Positions 1 through 8,200 of a DNA stretch of 20,743 bases are shown in pieces (position 1 is the first letter of the stretch; each line of letters begins with the position of its first letter). The notes under the pieces were generated by a model. That model had not been told where the DNA came from, searched no databases, and saw only the letters and a program-made list of their open reading frames with translations. A program made the position numbers and the translations under genes. Source of the stretch: Dehalococcoidia bacterium UBA2588 (GTDB lineage Bacteria; Chloroflexota; Dehalococcoidia; Lucifugimonadales; UBA3495); NCBI GenBank assembly GCA_002339805.1, contig DDKW01000032.1, positions 1 through 20,743 of the forward strand. Reading direction: 5' to 3'.

Positions 1-614
1 ATGGCTGGTGTGGCAGAGGTGTAGCCTCTAGAGCTAAAGGATTAGGGGCTCATGTGATTGTAACGGAAGTTCAACCCATTAGAGCTTTAGAAGCAGTAAT
101 GGATGGCTTTACTGTTATGCCGGGAGCAGAGGCTGCTGCAGTAGGAGAAGTATTTATCACAGTTACTGGAGGCTTACATACTCTTGGTAGAGAGCACTTT
201 GCTGTAATGCCTGATGGGGCTGTTTTATCTAATAGTGGGCATTTTAATGTCGAGATAGACATACCTGCATTGGAAGATATGGCTGTTTCTAAACGTACTG
301 TAAGAGAATTCGTTGATGAATATGAAATGCCTGACGGGAGAACACTATACCTTTTAGGAGAAGGTAGACTTATAAATTTGGCTGCAGCTGAGGGCCACCC
401 TTCTGCTGTTATGGACATGAGTTTCGCTAATCAAGCTCTGAGCCTTGAATATCTAATGGAAAATGCTAAGACTATGGAAAATGGTGTTTATGTGGTTCCA
501 AGAGATATTGATGATGAAGTCGGAAGGCTAAAGTTAGCCGCATTAGGTGTGTCTATTGACACACTGAGTGAAGAGCAAGAAAAATATATAAATAGTTGGG
601 AAGAAGGAACCTAA
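1..614 (+). CDS. ahcY: Adenosylhomocysteinase, C-terminal part (5' end outside window)
   Basis: This is the 3' part of S-adenosylhomocysteine hydrolase, a cytosolic NAD-dependent enzyme that splits S-adenosylhomocysteine into adenosine and homocysteine. The reading frame is open from base 3 and starts inside the NAD-binding motif [17 protein letters not shown], so roughly the first half of the protein lies upstream of the window. Further family signatures follow: [10 protein letters not shown] and the long conserved stretch starting [20 protein letters not shown]. The protein ends in SWEEGT. It therefore lacks the C-terminal Lys/Tyr-containing tail of the eukaryotic enzyme, as do the shorter bacterial and archaeal forms. 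The next gene, metK, starts 16 bases later and makes the other key intermediate of the same methyl cycle, so co-transcription is likely. A GTG at 54 is internal and not a real start. Confidence 0.97.
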   Translation, partial: GWCGRGVASRAKGLGAHVIVTEVQPIRALEAVMDGFTVMPGAEAAAVGEVFITVTGGLHTLGREHFAVMPDGAVLSNSGHFNVEIDIPALEDMAVSKRTVREFVDEYEMPDGRTLYLLGEGRLINLAAAEGHPSAVMDMSFANQALSLEYLMENAKTMENGVYVVPRDIDDEVGRLKLAALGVSIDTLSEEQEKYINSWEEGT

Positions 615-630
615 TCTTAAGGAGTATAAA

Positions 631-1833
631 ATGCCACTATTGTTTAATGAATCTCCAAGTTACTTATTAACTTCGGAATCAGTTACAGAAGGACACCCTG
701 ATAAATTATGCGACCAAATATCTGATGCTGTTATTGACGCAGTAATGAGCGATGATCCGATGGGAAGAGTAGCTTGTGAAACAGCAATGACTAATGGATT
801 AGTGGTTGTGATGGGAGAAATAACTACGAAAGCTAATTTGAATATCCCTGAAATTGTTCGAGCAACGTTGAAAAAAGCAGGATATACAAATTCTGATTAC
901 GGGATTGATGGTGATAGTTGTGGAGTGAGCGTCAGCGTGGGCAAACAGTCAACTGACATTGATGCTGGGGTTAGTAATGCCATAGAGACAAGAGAAGATG
1001 GAGATGCTGATCAATCTACCGGAGCAGGTGATCAAGGGATGATGGTAGGTTTCGCTTGCAACGAAACTGAAGAATTGATGCCTTTGACTATAAGTTTATC
1101 TCACCGATTAGTTAGGCAATTAGCCGAAGTACGTAAAAATGGAACTTTGCCATATTTGAGACCCGATGGGAAATCTCAGGTGACAGTTGAATACAAATAT
1201 GGAAAGCCTCATAGAGTGGATACTGTGGTTATAAGTACTCAGCATGATCCTGATGTAGACAACAGTACTATTGATAGAGATATCAGAGAGCATGTAATCT
1301 CCAAGATAGTACCCTCAGACATGTTGGATGACAAGACCAATTATTATATTAATCCAAGTGGACGATTCGTTATCGGTGGACCTGCAGGTGACGCCGGTTT
1401 AACTGGCAGGAAAATTATTGTCGATACTTATGGCGGGATAGCTAGGCATGGAGGCGGAGCATTTTCAGGTAAGGACTGTACAAAAGTAGACAGATCTGGT
1501 TCCTATGCAGCAAGATATGTTGCTAAAAACATTGTGGCTGCCGGTTTATCTGATCGAGCAGAAGTTCTTGTCTCTTATGCTATCGGAGTAGCGACACCCA
1601 CTTCAATTAGCGTAGAGACTTTTGATACTAATCATGTCGATAACCAGATTATAAATGATTTAGTTATGAAAACTTTTGACTTAAGACCAGATGCTATTAT
1701 AAGGGACTTAAATCTTAGACGTCCTATATACTCTCCTACAGCAGCATATGGACATTTCGGTAGACTCGACTTGGATTTACCATGGGAACAAACAGACAAA
1801 GCAGACACTTTAAGGAAAGCAGCAGGATTATAG
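631..1833 (+). CDS. metK: S-adenosylmethionine synthetase
   Basis: Methionine adenosyltransferase makes S-adenosylmethionine from methionine and ATP in the cytosol. The 400-residue length is typical of the family. Visible signatures are the N-terminal [12 protein letters not shown] (the His-Pro-Asp-Lys cluster at residues 22-25 binds ATP and metal), GAGDQG at 131-136, and the phosphate-binding glycine-rich GGGAFSGKD at 274-282 within a conserved block that begins [12 protein letters not shown]. The ATG at 631 follows an AAGGAG Shine-Dalgarno sequence at 619-624 with a 6-base spacer, so the start is secure. It sits directly downstream of ahcY, completing a methyl-cycle pair. A perfect 10-bp inverted repeat covers the stop codon and may reduce read-through into the next gene. 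Confidence 0.98.
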   Translation: MPLLFNESPSYLLTSESVTEGHPDKLCDQISDAVIDAVMSDDPMGRVACETAMTNGLVVVMGEITTKANLNIPEIVRATLKKAGYTNSDYGIDGDSCGVSVSVGKQSTDIDAGVSNAIETREDGDADQSTGAGDQGMMVGFACNETEELMPLTISLSHRLVRQLAEVRKNGTLPYLRPDGKSQVTVEYKYGKPHRVDTVVISTQHDPDVDNSTIDRDIREHVISKIVPSDMLDDKTNYYINPSGRFVIGGPAGDAGLTGRKIIVDTYGGIARHGGGAFSGKDCTKVDRSGSYAARYVAKNIVAAGLSDRAEVLVSYAIGVATPTSISVETFDTNHVDNQIINDLVMKTFDLRPDAIIRDLNLRRPIYSPTAAYGHFGRLDLDLPWEQTDKADTLRKAAGL

Positions 1834-1844
1834 ACTGCTGCTTT
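1816..1844 (+). terminator. Inverted repeat across the metK stop codon, possible weak terminator
   Basis: The arms AAAGCAGCAG (1816-1825) and CTGCTGCTTT (1835-1844) are perfectly complementary and enclose a 9-base loop that contains the end of the metK stop region. The right arm runs into TTTAATTATAAATTT, which is A/T-rich but not a clean T tract. This resembles a weak or partial intrinsic terminator, or an RNA 3'-end stabiliser, placed between metK and the phosphohexomutase gene. Since only 33 bases separate the two genes and no clear promoter is visible there, complete termination is not certain. Confidence 0.45.
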
Positions 1845-1866
1845 AATTATAAATTTGAGGTAGAGA

Positions 1867-3267
1867 ATGATTAGTTTTGGGACTGATGGCTGGAGAGCTT
1901 TAGTCGCCCAGGATTATACCTTTGATAATGTGGCAAAATGCGCCCAGGGTGTGGCTGAATATATCAACCAAACTGAGGATCTACCCAAGTCCATAGTTGT
2001 GGGTCACGATACCAGATTTCTATCTAAAGAGTTTGCGTCCACCGCAAGAGATGTATTAGTTAGTAATGGCATCAAGGTATTTTGGATTGACTCACCTGCT
2101 CCTACTCCTGTTATAGCCTACATGGTTACTCATTGCAATGCAGGCGGAGCTATTATTATTACTGCAAGCCATAACCCATATGATTGGAATGGGTTTAAAT
2201 TCAAATCTCATCTTGGAGGCAGCGCAAGCCAAGATATTATTGACCAAATAGAGTCTTACGCAAATTCTGCTATGCCGTTGGATAAATATGTTTATGGCAG
2301 CTCTGATCTGATTGAACATATCTCTGCAAAAGAGGCATATATCAGCCATGTAACTAATATAGTGGATATAAGAGCGATCAAGGATTCCAAACTCAGCATT
2401 CTTGTAGATTGTATGTTTGGTGCAGGAATAGACTATTTGACAGATATATTGGGCGATGGTGCTACTAAAGTTACCCAACTACATAATGCCATAAATCCTA
2501 ATTTCCCTGAGATAGGGCAACCAGAACCAATAGAGCAACACCTAGGGGAACTTATGGGTAAAATAAGGTCTAGCCCTACGATTGATATAGGAGTGGCTTT
2601 TGATGGAGATGCGGATAGACTTGGTTTAATCGATGATAAAGGACACTACATCTCTACCTTAGATTCTTTTTCGTTGCTCGCTTACTATTTCTTGGCTTAT
2701 AAAAAACATTCTGGAGGGATAGTAAAAAGTATTACTCATTCCGACATGATCAATAAATTGTGTGATGAATATAACATGCCAGTTTATGAGACAGCGGTCG
2801 GTTTTAAGAACTTAGGCCCCAAAATGATTGACGTTAACGCCGTGTTAGCAGGAGAAGAAAGTGGAGGATTTGCCTTTAGGGATAGTATACCTGAACGAGA
2901 CGGTATATTAAGCGCTCTCTACTTATTAGAATTATTAGCAACTAGCGGTAAGAGCTGTTCAGAGTTATTAACTGAACTCTACAGCGTTGTAGGGGCCCAC
3001 ATTTATTCTAGGGTTGACATAAGTCTTACTGAAAAGCAAAGGCTAGAAATTAAATCATTTGCTACTTCTAACATACCTGTAGCAGAGTGCCCCATGAAAA
3101 TAGATCAAATAACTGTTATAGATGGAGTTAAATTGATTTGTGATAACGGATGGGTAGCATATCGGCTATCAGGAACAGAGCCACTGCTCCGGATATATAG
3201 TGAATCAGATACTCAAAGTTCTGTAGACGCTTTGATAGCATATGTACGAACTTTCTTAGGAGTGTAA
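1867..3267 (+). CDS. Phosphoglucomutase/phosphomannomutase family protein
   Basis: This is an alpha-D-phosphohexomutase, which interconverts the 1- and 6-phosphates of a hexose through a phosphoserine and so links central sugar metabolism to nucleotide-sugar and polysaccharide synthesis. All four active-site loops are visible in its 466 residues: FGTDGWR at 4-10, the phosphoserine loop TASHNPYDWNG with Ser101 as the expected catalytic residue, the metal loop DGDADR at 246-251, and the sugar loop GEESGG at 329-334. The C-terminal phosphate-binding loop is RLSGTEPLLRIY at 433-444. Whether glucose, mannose or glucosamine phosphate is the substrate cannot be decided from sequence. The N-terminal FGTDGWR is common in phosphogluco/mannomutases and GlmM differs in its loops. 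The ATG at 1867 is preceded by a weak GAGGTAG; the downstream gene begins 3 bases after the stop. Confidence 0.93.
   Translation: MISFGTDGWRALVAQDYTFDNVAKCAQGVAEYINQTEDLPKSIVVGHDTRFLSKEFASTARDVLVSNGIKVFWIDSPAPTPVIAYMVTHCNAGGAIIITASHNPYDWNGFKFKSHLGGSASQDIIDQIESYANSAMPLDKYVYGSSDLIEHISAKEAYISHVTNIVDIRAIKDSKLSILVDCMFGAGIDYLTDILGDGATKVTQLHNAINPNFPEIGQPEPIEQHLGELMGKIRSSPTIDIGVAFDGDADRLGLIDDKGHYISTLDSFSLLAYYFLAYKKHSGGIVKSITHSDMINKLCDEYNMPVYETAVGFKNLGPKMIDVNAVLAGEESGGFAFRDSIPERDGILSALYLLELLATSGKSCSELLTELYSVVGAHIYSRVDISLTEKQRLEIKSFATSNIPVAECPMKIDQITVIDGVKLICDNGWVAYRLSGTEPLLRIYSESDTQSSVDALIAYVRTFLGV
3258..3262 (+). promoter_or_regulatory. Shine-Dalgarno that sets the TTG start of the CcdA-like gene
   Basis: AGGAG lies inside the last codons of the upstream mutase gene and 8 bases before TTG 3271. 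No ATG is available near the conserved N-terminus at this spacing, so the TTG start is well supported and the two genes are probably translationally linked. Confidence 0.7.
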
Positions 3268-3270
3268 TAT

Positions 3271-4134
3271 TTGCAAAAGCAATTATTAAAAGGACTGACA
3301 TTCTCCGCATTTATATTTGCATTAATAACATTTGTTGTTTTTACGTTGCTGGATCAGGATGAAACTGATGGAATTAATTATTTCTTCGAGTCAATTTCAG
3401 GACTGATGTCTGGTTCAATAACTAGTTTGTCTATGATAATTCCCATAGGATTCGCATTCGGTGCAGGTATGATAGCAGCGGTAAATCCTTGCGGGTTTGT
3501 CATGTTGCCCTCATACGTAGCAGTGTATTTGCTTTCAGAAGATGACTCATCGAACAGTGTGACATCACGGCTGATGAAAGTTTTGAAAATTACTATTTCT
3601 ATGACGCTAGGATTTGTAATAGTATTTGGTTTAACTGGATCCTTAGTTAGCTTCGGTTTGAGATCAGTAGTTGGTTCGTTGTTACCATGGTTTGGTATGG
3701 GCGTTGGAATATTATTGATAGTGATTTCTGGGTTACTGTTGTTTGGGGTCAATCGGTTTAGATATACTTCACTCCCGTTTAGGCTGTCCGCTATGATTAC
3801 CGTTTTTCAGAATAATACTATACGGGGATACTTCTTTTTTGGAATCAGTTATGCGCTAGTATCGTTAGGCTGTGCACTCCCAATTTTTATGGTTGTAGTC
3901 ACCAGCACTTTTACAGGCCAGAGCATACTTGGGATTCTTGTATCCTACCTTAATTACAGTTTGGGCATGGGAGCAATAATATTTCTAGTAACTCTTATTA
4001 CTGCTATGTTGAGAAGAAGTTTGACATTTAGCGGGAAAACTCTAGGGACTATTTTGAATAAAGTCACTATTTTGTTATTGCTTGTAGCAGGTGCCTATTT
4101 AGTCTTTTATTGGCTAACTGTAGGTACCTATTAA
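3271..4134 (+). CDS. ccdA: CcdA/DsbD-type transmembrane thiol-disulfide carrier
   Basis: This looks like the CcdA/DsbD-beta family of inner-membrane proteins, which move reducing equivalents from cytoplasmic thioredoxin across the membrane, typically for cytochrome c maturation or other extracytoplasmic thiol proteins. The 287 residues form about seven hydrophobic segments. The paired redox cysteines of the family are visible: Cys74 in AAVNPCGFVMLPSY and Cys201 in LGCALPIF, each next to a proline as usual. An extra N-terminal hydrophobic segment (residues about 8-28) and a short acidic loop come before the core. The gene starts with TTG, 3 bases after the mutase stop, behind a good AGGAG. No thioredoxin-like or cytochrome-biogenesis partner is in view, so its client is unknown; it could also serve detoxification or metal handling, as other members do. 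Confidence 0.87.
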   Translation: MQKQLLKGLTFSAFIFALITFVVFTLLDQDETDGINYFFESISGLMSGSITSLSMIIPIGFAFGAGMIAAVNPCGFVMLPSYVAVYLLSEDDSSNSVTSRLMKVLKITISMTLGFVIVFGLTGSLVSFGLRSVVGSLLPWFGMGVGILLIVISGLLLFGVNRFRYTSLPFRLSAMITVFQNNTIRGYFFFGISYALVSLGCALPIFMVVVTSTFTGQSILGILVSYLNYSLGMGAIIFLVTLITAMLRRSLTFSGKTLGTILNKVTILLLLVAGAYLVFYWLTVGTY

Positions 4135-4155
4135 TTTAAGTCCAGAGCTATATGT

Positions 4156-4560
4156 CTAACGCTTGGTATATTGAGGTGCTCTTCTAGCTCGTTTGAGACC
4201 GTATTTCTTGCTCTCTTTAATCCTGGAGTCTCTTGTTACAAGCCCTGCCTGACGCAGAGGTTTCTTTAAGTTTTCGTCGAATGCTATTAAGGCTCTAGTA
4301 ATGCCGTGTCGTATGGCTTCCGCTTGGGAATTTACTCCGCCACCGTATACTTTGGCTTCCACTCGAAAATTGTTGAGATTATTGCTGATGCTAAGAGCTT
4401 TCTTGATAGTGTCTTGCCATGGTTCCCAATTGAAATATTCTTCCATTGGTTTATTGTTAACTATTATAGAATTGGAATCTCCGTTAAAAATTTTTACTCT
4501 TGCGACGGATGTTTTCCTTTTCCCTGTACCATAGTAATAATGTTCTTGTTGTTGAACCAA
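4156..4560 (-). CDS. rpsI: 30S ribosomal protein S9
   Basis: S9 belongs to the head of the small subunit; its C-terminal tail reaches the P-site tRNA. The 134-residue protein shows the N-terminal signature YGTGKRKTSVARV (10-22), the central GGGVNSQAEAIRHGI and the characteristic basic C-terminus ending APQYTKR, whose terminal Arg contacts the anticodon stem-loop in known ribosomes. The start is TTG at 4560: an in-frame stop lies 6 codons upstream and there is no ATG between, while AGGT sits at a suitable distance. It is the last gene of the ribosomal superoperon, 23 bases after rplM. Its 3' end faces the end of the CcdA-like gene only 21 bases away. Confidence 0.97.
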   Translation of the reverse strand: MVQQQEHYYYGTGKRKTSVARVKIFNGDSNSIIVNNKPMEEYFNWEPWQDTIKKALSISNNLNNFRVEAKVYGGGVNSQAEAIRHGITRALIAFDENLKKPLRQAGLVTRDSRIKESKKYGLKRARRAPQYTKR

Positions 4561-4583
4561 TTCTGACCTGCCTCGCCCTTATT

Positions 4584-5009
4584 TTAATTGATTTGAGAAG
4601 TGTGAGGATGTGTTTCCCCAGCGTATATTTTAAGCCTGGTTAGCATTTTTCTTCCAAGCTTGTTGTTTGGTAGCATGCCTTTGACTGCTAATCTTAAAAT
4701 TCTTTCAGGGTTGGTTTCACTCATCTCTTTATAAGTAAAACTTTTCAAGTTACCTACGTATCCGCTATGCCTATAGTACATTTTGTCTTCGTATTTATTT
4801 CCGGTAACGTTTATTTTTTCTGCATTTGTAACCACGACAAATGAGCCGTTGATACTACTAGGAGTAAAAGTTGGGAGGTTTTTTCCTTGCAATTTTACAG
4901 CGATGTCTCTAGCTAACCGGCCTAAGATTTGGCCTTCTGCATCAATTAATTCCCAAGTTTCCTCTCTTTTTTCTGAAGGGTTTGGGAAGTATGTACTTAA
5001 TCTTTTCAT
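4584..5009 (-). CDS. rplM: 50S ribosomal protein L13
   Basis: L13 is an early-assembly large-subunit protein that binds 23S rRNA. The 141 residues carry the family signature from Val109 to His136, which includes KGMLPNNKLGRKM and ends YAGETHPH. They also carry the upstream hallmarks WELIDAEGQILGRLA and YYRHSGYVG. The N-terminus (MKRLSTYFPNPSEKREE) is slightly longer and more variable than in model species. The ATG at 5009 lies 5 bases after the truA stop. The pair rplM-rpsI after truA is a widely conserved arrangement, so the genes are probably on one transcript with the alpha operon. Confidence 0.98.
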   Translation of the reverse strand: MKRLSTYFPNPSEKREETWELIDAEGQILGRLARDIAVKLQGKNLPTFTPSSINGSFVVVTNAEKINVTGNKYEDKMYYRHSGYVGNLKSFTYKEMSETNPERILRLAVKGMLPNNKLGRKMLTRLKIYAGETHPHTSQIN

Positions 5010-5014
5010 TTAAT

Positions 5015-5779
5015 TTATTCACCAATATACGAGAATGGACCGTCATATTTTACACCCAGTAAGAACAGACCACAAGCTGGAAGCATAGAATACGGTGGAT
5101 TAGTATTGGATTCTGCCTGTAATAGCTTCCCAAGTGTATCTTGGGGTAGTGCATTATTACCTATTTTTGCTAACAATGCATTTATTTTCCTGATCTGGTG
5201 CCTCATAAAACCATTAGCCTCGCACGTGATGATTATATTGTCCATGTTCCGTTGCACTTTCCAATCATATATAGTGCGGACAGTGCTACCGCCAGGATAG
5301 GTGGGTGTAGCTACATGCTTGAAGTCATGAGTTCCGATAAGGTCTTTGCAAGCAAGATTCATTAGGTTTTCATCCAGAGGCTGGCTAATTCTTCCGTAGT
5401 AATTTCTATATATCGCGAGTTTGCTGTCAGAGTTCAAGATCTGATACCTGTAAGTTCTCGAAAAGGCTGATTTTCGGGAGTGAAAATTTTGATTCACAAC
5501 GTAGGCCTTTTTGATTGAGATATCATTAGGTAGATAGTAATTCAAAGCGTTTTCAACTACTTCAGTAGGGTAGTGCTGCATCGTATGGAAATTGACTACC
5601 TGGCCATATGCGTGAGCTCCAGCGTCGGTTCTACTGGCGGATGTGGTACGTATTTGTTCTTGGGTCAGACTATTAAGAGCTTTTTCTATAGTATCTTGCA
5701 CGGTCTCAGTTTGAGGCTGACTTTGGAATCCACTGTAATTCGTGCCATCATATTCCACTATGAGCGCGAAATAGTTCAT
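5015..5779 (-). CDS. truA: tRNA pseudouridine synthase A
   Basis: TruA converts uridines 38-40 of the tRNA anticodon stem to pseudouridine. The 254-residue length is normal. The N-terminal VEYDGTNYSGFQSQP and the catalytic motif SRTDAGAHAYGQVVNF are present, with Asp52 as the expected nucleophile equivalent to E. coli Asp60. Other family blocks are FHSRKSAFSRTYRYQI and, towards the C-terminus, FMRHQIRKI. The protein should be soluble and act as a dimer. It lies 21 bases after rplQ and just before rplM, a location known from Bacillus-like operons, tying tRNA modification to ribosome production. Confidence 0.97.
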   Translation of the reverse strand: MNYFALIVEYDGTNYSGFQSQPQTETVQDTIEKALNSLTQEQIRTTSASRTDAGAHAYGQVVNFHTMQHYPTEVVENALNYYLPNDISIKKAYVVNQNFHSRKSAFSRTYRYQILNSDSKLAIYRNYYGRISQPLDENLMNLACKDLIGTHDFKHVATPTYPGGSTVRTIYDWKVQRNMDNIIITCEANGFMRHQIRKINALLAKIGNNALPQDTLGKLLQAESNTNPPYSMLPACGLFLLGVKYDGPFSYIGE

Positions 5780-5800
5780 ATTTAGCAGTTAAGACCGGAT

Positions 5801-6154
5801 TTACACCAATTCAATGATTGCCATTTCTGCCCCATCGCCTTGGCGTGTTCCCAGTTTTGTAATCCTCGTGTACCCTCCATTACGGTCGGTGTAGCGTTCT
5901 GCGAGGTTATTAAATATTTTGTCTACTACTACTTTGTTGGGCAATCTCTTTATGGCCATTCTTCTATTGTGAAGTCCACCTTTTTTCCCGTAAGTAATAA
6001 GTTTTTCTGCAACGATCCTAGTTTCTTTAGCTTTATGAAGGGTCGTCTTCATACGCTCATTGGTAAGCAAGGATACTGCTTGGCTTCTTAATAGAGCTTT
6101 TCGCTGATCTTTTTTACGGCTTAATCTTCGTCCTGCAATTCTATGACTGGCCAT
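5801..6154 (-). CDS. rplQ: 50S ribosomal protein L17
   Basis: L17 binds 23S rRNA near the exit-tunnel side of the large subunit. The 117-residue protein shows HRIAGRRLSRKKDQRKALLRS near the N-terminus, TNERMKTTLHKAKETR, and the typical C-terminus GYTRITKLGTRQGDGAEMA. The N-terminus reads MASH rather than the more usual MRH, a small variation. The ATG at 6154 shares its first base with the last base of the rpoA stop codon (TAATG), so its translation is probably coupled to that of RNA polymerase alpha. Confidence 0.98.
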   Translation of the reverse strand: MASHRIAGRRLSRKKDQRKALLRSQAVSLLTNERMKTTLHKAKETRIVAEKLITYGKKGGLHNRRMAIKRLPNKVVVDKIFNNLAERYTDRNGGYTRITKLGTRQGDGAEMAIIELV

Positions 6155-7191
6155 TATTCTTCTACCTCTTCGGCAACAAGTGCCTCTTCTTGGTTATCTG
6201 ATTCTTCACTACTGTTAGAACCTACTCCAAGCTCAGTCAATTTGTCTTGAAGTTCATGAAGTGATTTCTCACCAAAGTTTCTAATTTTAAGTAAGTCACT
6301 GTCTGACATTTCTAGGACTTCGCCGACTTTGGATATGTTAGCTCTCTTAAGACAATTAAGAGTTCTAGGAGATAAATCTAGCCTTTCTATCAGAGTTTGG
6401 AATATCTCAGGCGCAACTGATGTTGCCGGGTTTGCTAGAGCCTCATCCCCTTCTCTGTTAATAGTTTTAAACATGAAGAAATGGTTAACGAGTTCTTCAG
6501 ATGCCTCTTTCAGAGCATCCATGGGAGTGATTGATCCATCAGTTGAAATTTCCAAGATTAATCTTTCATAGTCGGTGATTTGACCTACACGGGTCCTTTC
6601 CACTGAGTAGTTAACTTTAACGATTGGGTTAAAAATAGCATCCACTGGTAGTACACCTACAGCCATGCCTGATCCTTCTTCGTTTTGTTGAGCTTGGATA
6701 TAACCTGTCCCGCTTTCAACATTGAATTCGACAGATATTCTAGTGTCTGGAGTATTCAATGTTGCTAAATGCAGTTCGGGATTGACAATTTGAAAATCAG
6801 ACGAGGTTGATATGTCTCCTGCACAGACTGAACCTTCTCCTTGTATCTCAAGGCGCATTTTACCTGTTCTTCCAGTTTCAGACTTGATACGTATTCGTTT
6901 TATATTGAGAAGTAACTGCATAACTTCTTCTTTAACGCCAGGAATGGAATCGTATTCATGCACAATGTCTTCGATTTTCACCCATGTGATTGCACAGCCA
7001 GGAATTGCACTTAGCAGAACTCTGCGAAGTGGGTTTCCTATAGTGATACCATAACCTTTGGTAAGGGGCTCCAATGCAAACTTGCCATAGCTGACTTCGT
7101 CAGTATCTAACACTTTCACAAGTGGATTTAGTGTAGGCATTTCTCCTTCTGGTGGTGTGGGAGGGAGAATGTAAGTTTCAAAACTTGTCAT
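6154..7191 (-). CDS. rpoA: DNA-directed RNA polymerase subunit alpha
   Basis: The alpha subunit dimerises to nucleate RNA polymerase assembly and uses its C-terminal domain to contact promoter UP elements and activators. The 345 residues show the assembly domain (about 20-243, with GYGITIGNPLRRVLLSAIPG at 47-66 and NYSVERTRVGQ), a short linker, and the CTD at about 264-322. In the CTD the residues that match E. coli DNA contacts are all present: Arg276, Asn279, Cys280, Gly307, Lys309, Ser310 and Glu313. A lysine/arginine-free acidic tail follows from residue 324 and ends VAEEVEE. The start ATG 7191 is 7 bases from the rpsD stop. A second, diverged copy of the CTD is fused to L30 upstream in the same operon. 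Confidence 0.98.
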   Translation of the reverse strand: MTSFETYILPPTPPEGEMPTLNPLVKVLDTDEVSYGKFALEPLTKGYGITIGNPLRRVLLSAIPGCAITWVKIEDIVHEYDSIPGVKEEVMQLLLNIKRIRIKSETGRTGKMRLEIQGEGSVCAGDISTSSDFQIVNPELHLATLNTPDTRISVEFNVESGTGYIQAQQNEEGSGMAVGVLPVDAIFNPIVKVNYSVERTRVGQITDYERLILEISTDGSITPMDALKEASEELVNHFFMFKTINREGDEALANPATSVAPEIFQTLIERLDLSPRTLNCLKRANISKVGEVLEMSDSDLLKIRNFGEKSLHELQDKLTELGVGSNSSEESDNQEEALVAEEVEE

Positions 7192-7198
7192 TTATGTT

Positions 7199-7798
7199 TT
7201 ACCTCTTAGAATAGAATTCTACTATCTGGACGGTGTCAATTACTATTTCTCCATCTTCTCCAGTTGGATCAGTAGAAACTTTGACTGACATGTCGTTGCC
7301 GTCTAAGCTAACCCAATGAGGAGTTGCAATAGCTTTTGAATTCTCTATAGCGAATTGGTAAAGGGAATTCTTAGTAGCTTTTTCAGTCCAGGTAATATGA
7401 TCACCTGATTTTAGTTGATAGGATGGGATGTCCACTTTTTGTCCGTTGACTTGGAAGTGACCGTGATTTACAGCTTGCCTTGATTGTCTTCGGGTTAAGA
7501 ACATTCCTGACCGGTATAGTACATTATCCAAGCGTCGTTCTAGCAATATCATCAAATTATCGCCCGTTATACCATCCATGTTTAAAGCGCGTTCGTAATA
7601 TTTCTTGAATTGTTTTTCTTGTACACCATATAAAAATCGTGCTTTTTGTTTTTCTTTTAGTTGTAGGCCATAGTTAGACACTCTTCGTCGTCTTCCCATG
7701 ACTGCTACGTTTTTCTTTTCATCTCGTCTGATAGAACCATATGATTCTAATCCGAGTGATCTAAGTTTTTTTTGTACGGGTCCTATATATCTAGACAT
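7199..7798 (-). CDS. rpsD: 30S ribosomal protein S4
   Basis: S4 is a primary binder of 16S rRNA, needed to start small-subunit assembly and important for decoding accuracy. The protein starts [16 protein letters not shown] and is 199 residues from the chosen ATG at 7798. The S4 RNA-binding domain is visible around ERRLDNVLYRSGM to QAVNHGHFQVNG, and the C-terminus is the usual YSKR. The N-terminal region has no cysteines, so this is the zinc-free form. A longer frame from 7828 exists, but the ATG at 7798 has AAGGAG 6 bases upstream, overlaps the rpsK stop as TAATG, and gives the family-typical N-terminus; the extra 10 residues would be inside rpsK. Confidence 0.97.
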   Translation of the reverse strand: MSRYIGPVQKKLRSLGLESYGSIRRDEKKNVAVMGRRRRVSNYGLQLKEKQKARFLYGVQEKQFKKYYERALNMDGITGDNLMILLERRLDNVLYRSGMFLTRRQSRQAVNHGHFQVNGQKVDIPSYQLKSGDHITWTEKATKNSLYQFAIENSKAIATPHWVSLDGNDMSVKVSTDPTGEDGEIVIDTVQIVEFYSKR

Positions 7799-8181
7799 TA
7801 CACTCTCCTTCGTTTTGGAGGCCTGCATCCATTATGTGGGATAGGGGTAATATCTCTGATACTTTTGATAGTTAGGCCTATACCTGTTAGCGCTCTAATT
7901 GCTGACTCTCGTCCTTGTCCTGGACCTTTAATAAATACATCCACTTGTTTTAAACCTTGGTCTACGCCAGCTTTAGCTATATCTTCAGCTGCTCTCTGTG
8001 CTGCGAATGCAGTTCCTTTCCTAGATCCTTTGAAACCTGCTGTGCCCGCACTTCCAGAATTTAACACATTACCTTCATTGTCGGTGACAGTAATCAAAGT
8101 ATTGTTAAATGTAGAATATATATAAATTCTACCTGAAGCTATTGATCCTCTTTCTCTTCTTCTTGCTCTTTGTCTAGCCAT
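7798..8181 (-). CDS. rpsK: 30S ribosomal protein S11
   Basis: S11 sits on the platform of the small subunit and helps shape the mRNA exit and E site. The 127 residues show the core motifs [28 protein letters not shown] and [17 protein letters not shown], and the conserved C-terminus ending [13 protein letters not shown]. The N-terminus is a basic extension ([12 protein letters not shown]). The gene lies 19 bases after rpsM and its stop codon overlaps the rpsD start by one base, as expected for a translationally coupled alpha operon. Confidence 0.98.
   Translation of the reverse strand: MARQRARRRERGSIASGRIYIYSTFNNTLITVTDNEGNVLNSGSAGTAGFKGSRKGTAFAAQRAAEDIAKAGVDQGLKQVDVFIKGPGQGRESAIRALTGIGLTIKSIRDITPIPHNGCRPPKRRRV
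7805..7810 (-). promoter_or_regulatory. Shine-Dalgarno that sets the rpsD start
   Basis: AAGGAG on the minus strand lies within the last codons of rpsK, 6 bases before ATG 7798. It decides for the short S4 start over an in-frame start 30 bases further upstream. Confidence 0.8.
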
Positions 8182-8200
8182 TGTGATTACTCATAACTCC

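Noticed and set aside
54..614. Independent 186-residue gene starting at GTG 54
   Set aside because: The frame is open to the window edge and the residues before it complete the NAD-binding motif of AhcY, so this is an internal codon of a truncated gene.
615..630. Possible promoter or SAM riboswitch before metK
   Set aside because: Only 16 bases separate ahcY and metK, too short for either; they hold just the metK Shine-Dalgarno.
4121..4130. Palindrome TAGGTACCTA near the convergent junction
   Set aside because: It has no loop and no T tract, lies inside the coding end of the CcdA-like gene and is too short to argue as a terminator or protein site.
7799..7828. Upstream extension of rpsD
   Set aside because: The added 10 residues read inside rpsK; the ATG at 7798 has a well-placed AAGGAG and the family N-terminus.
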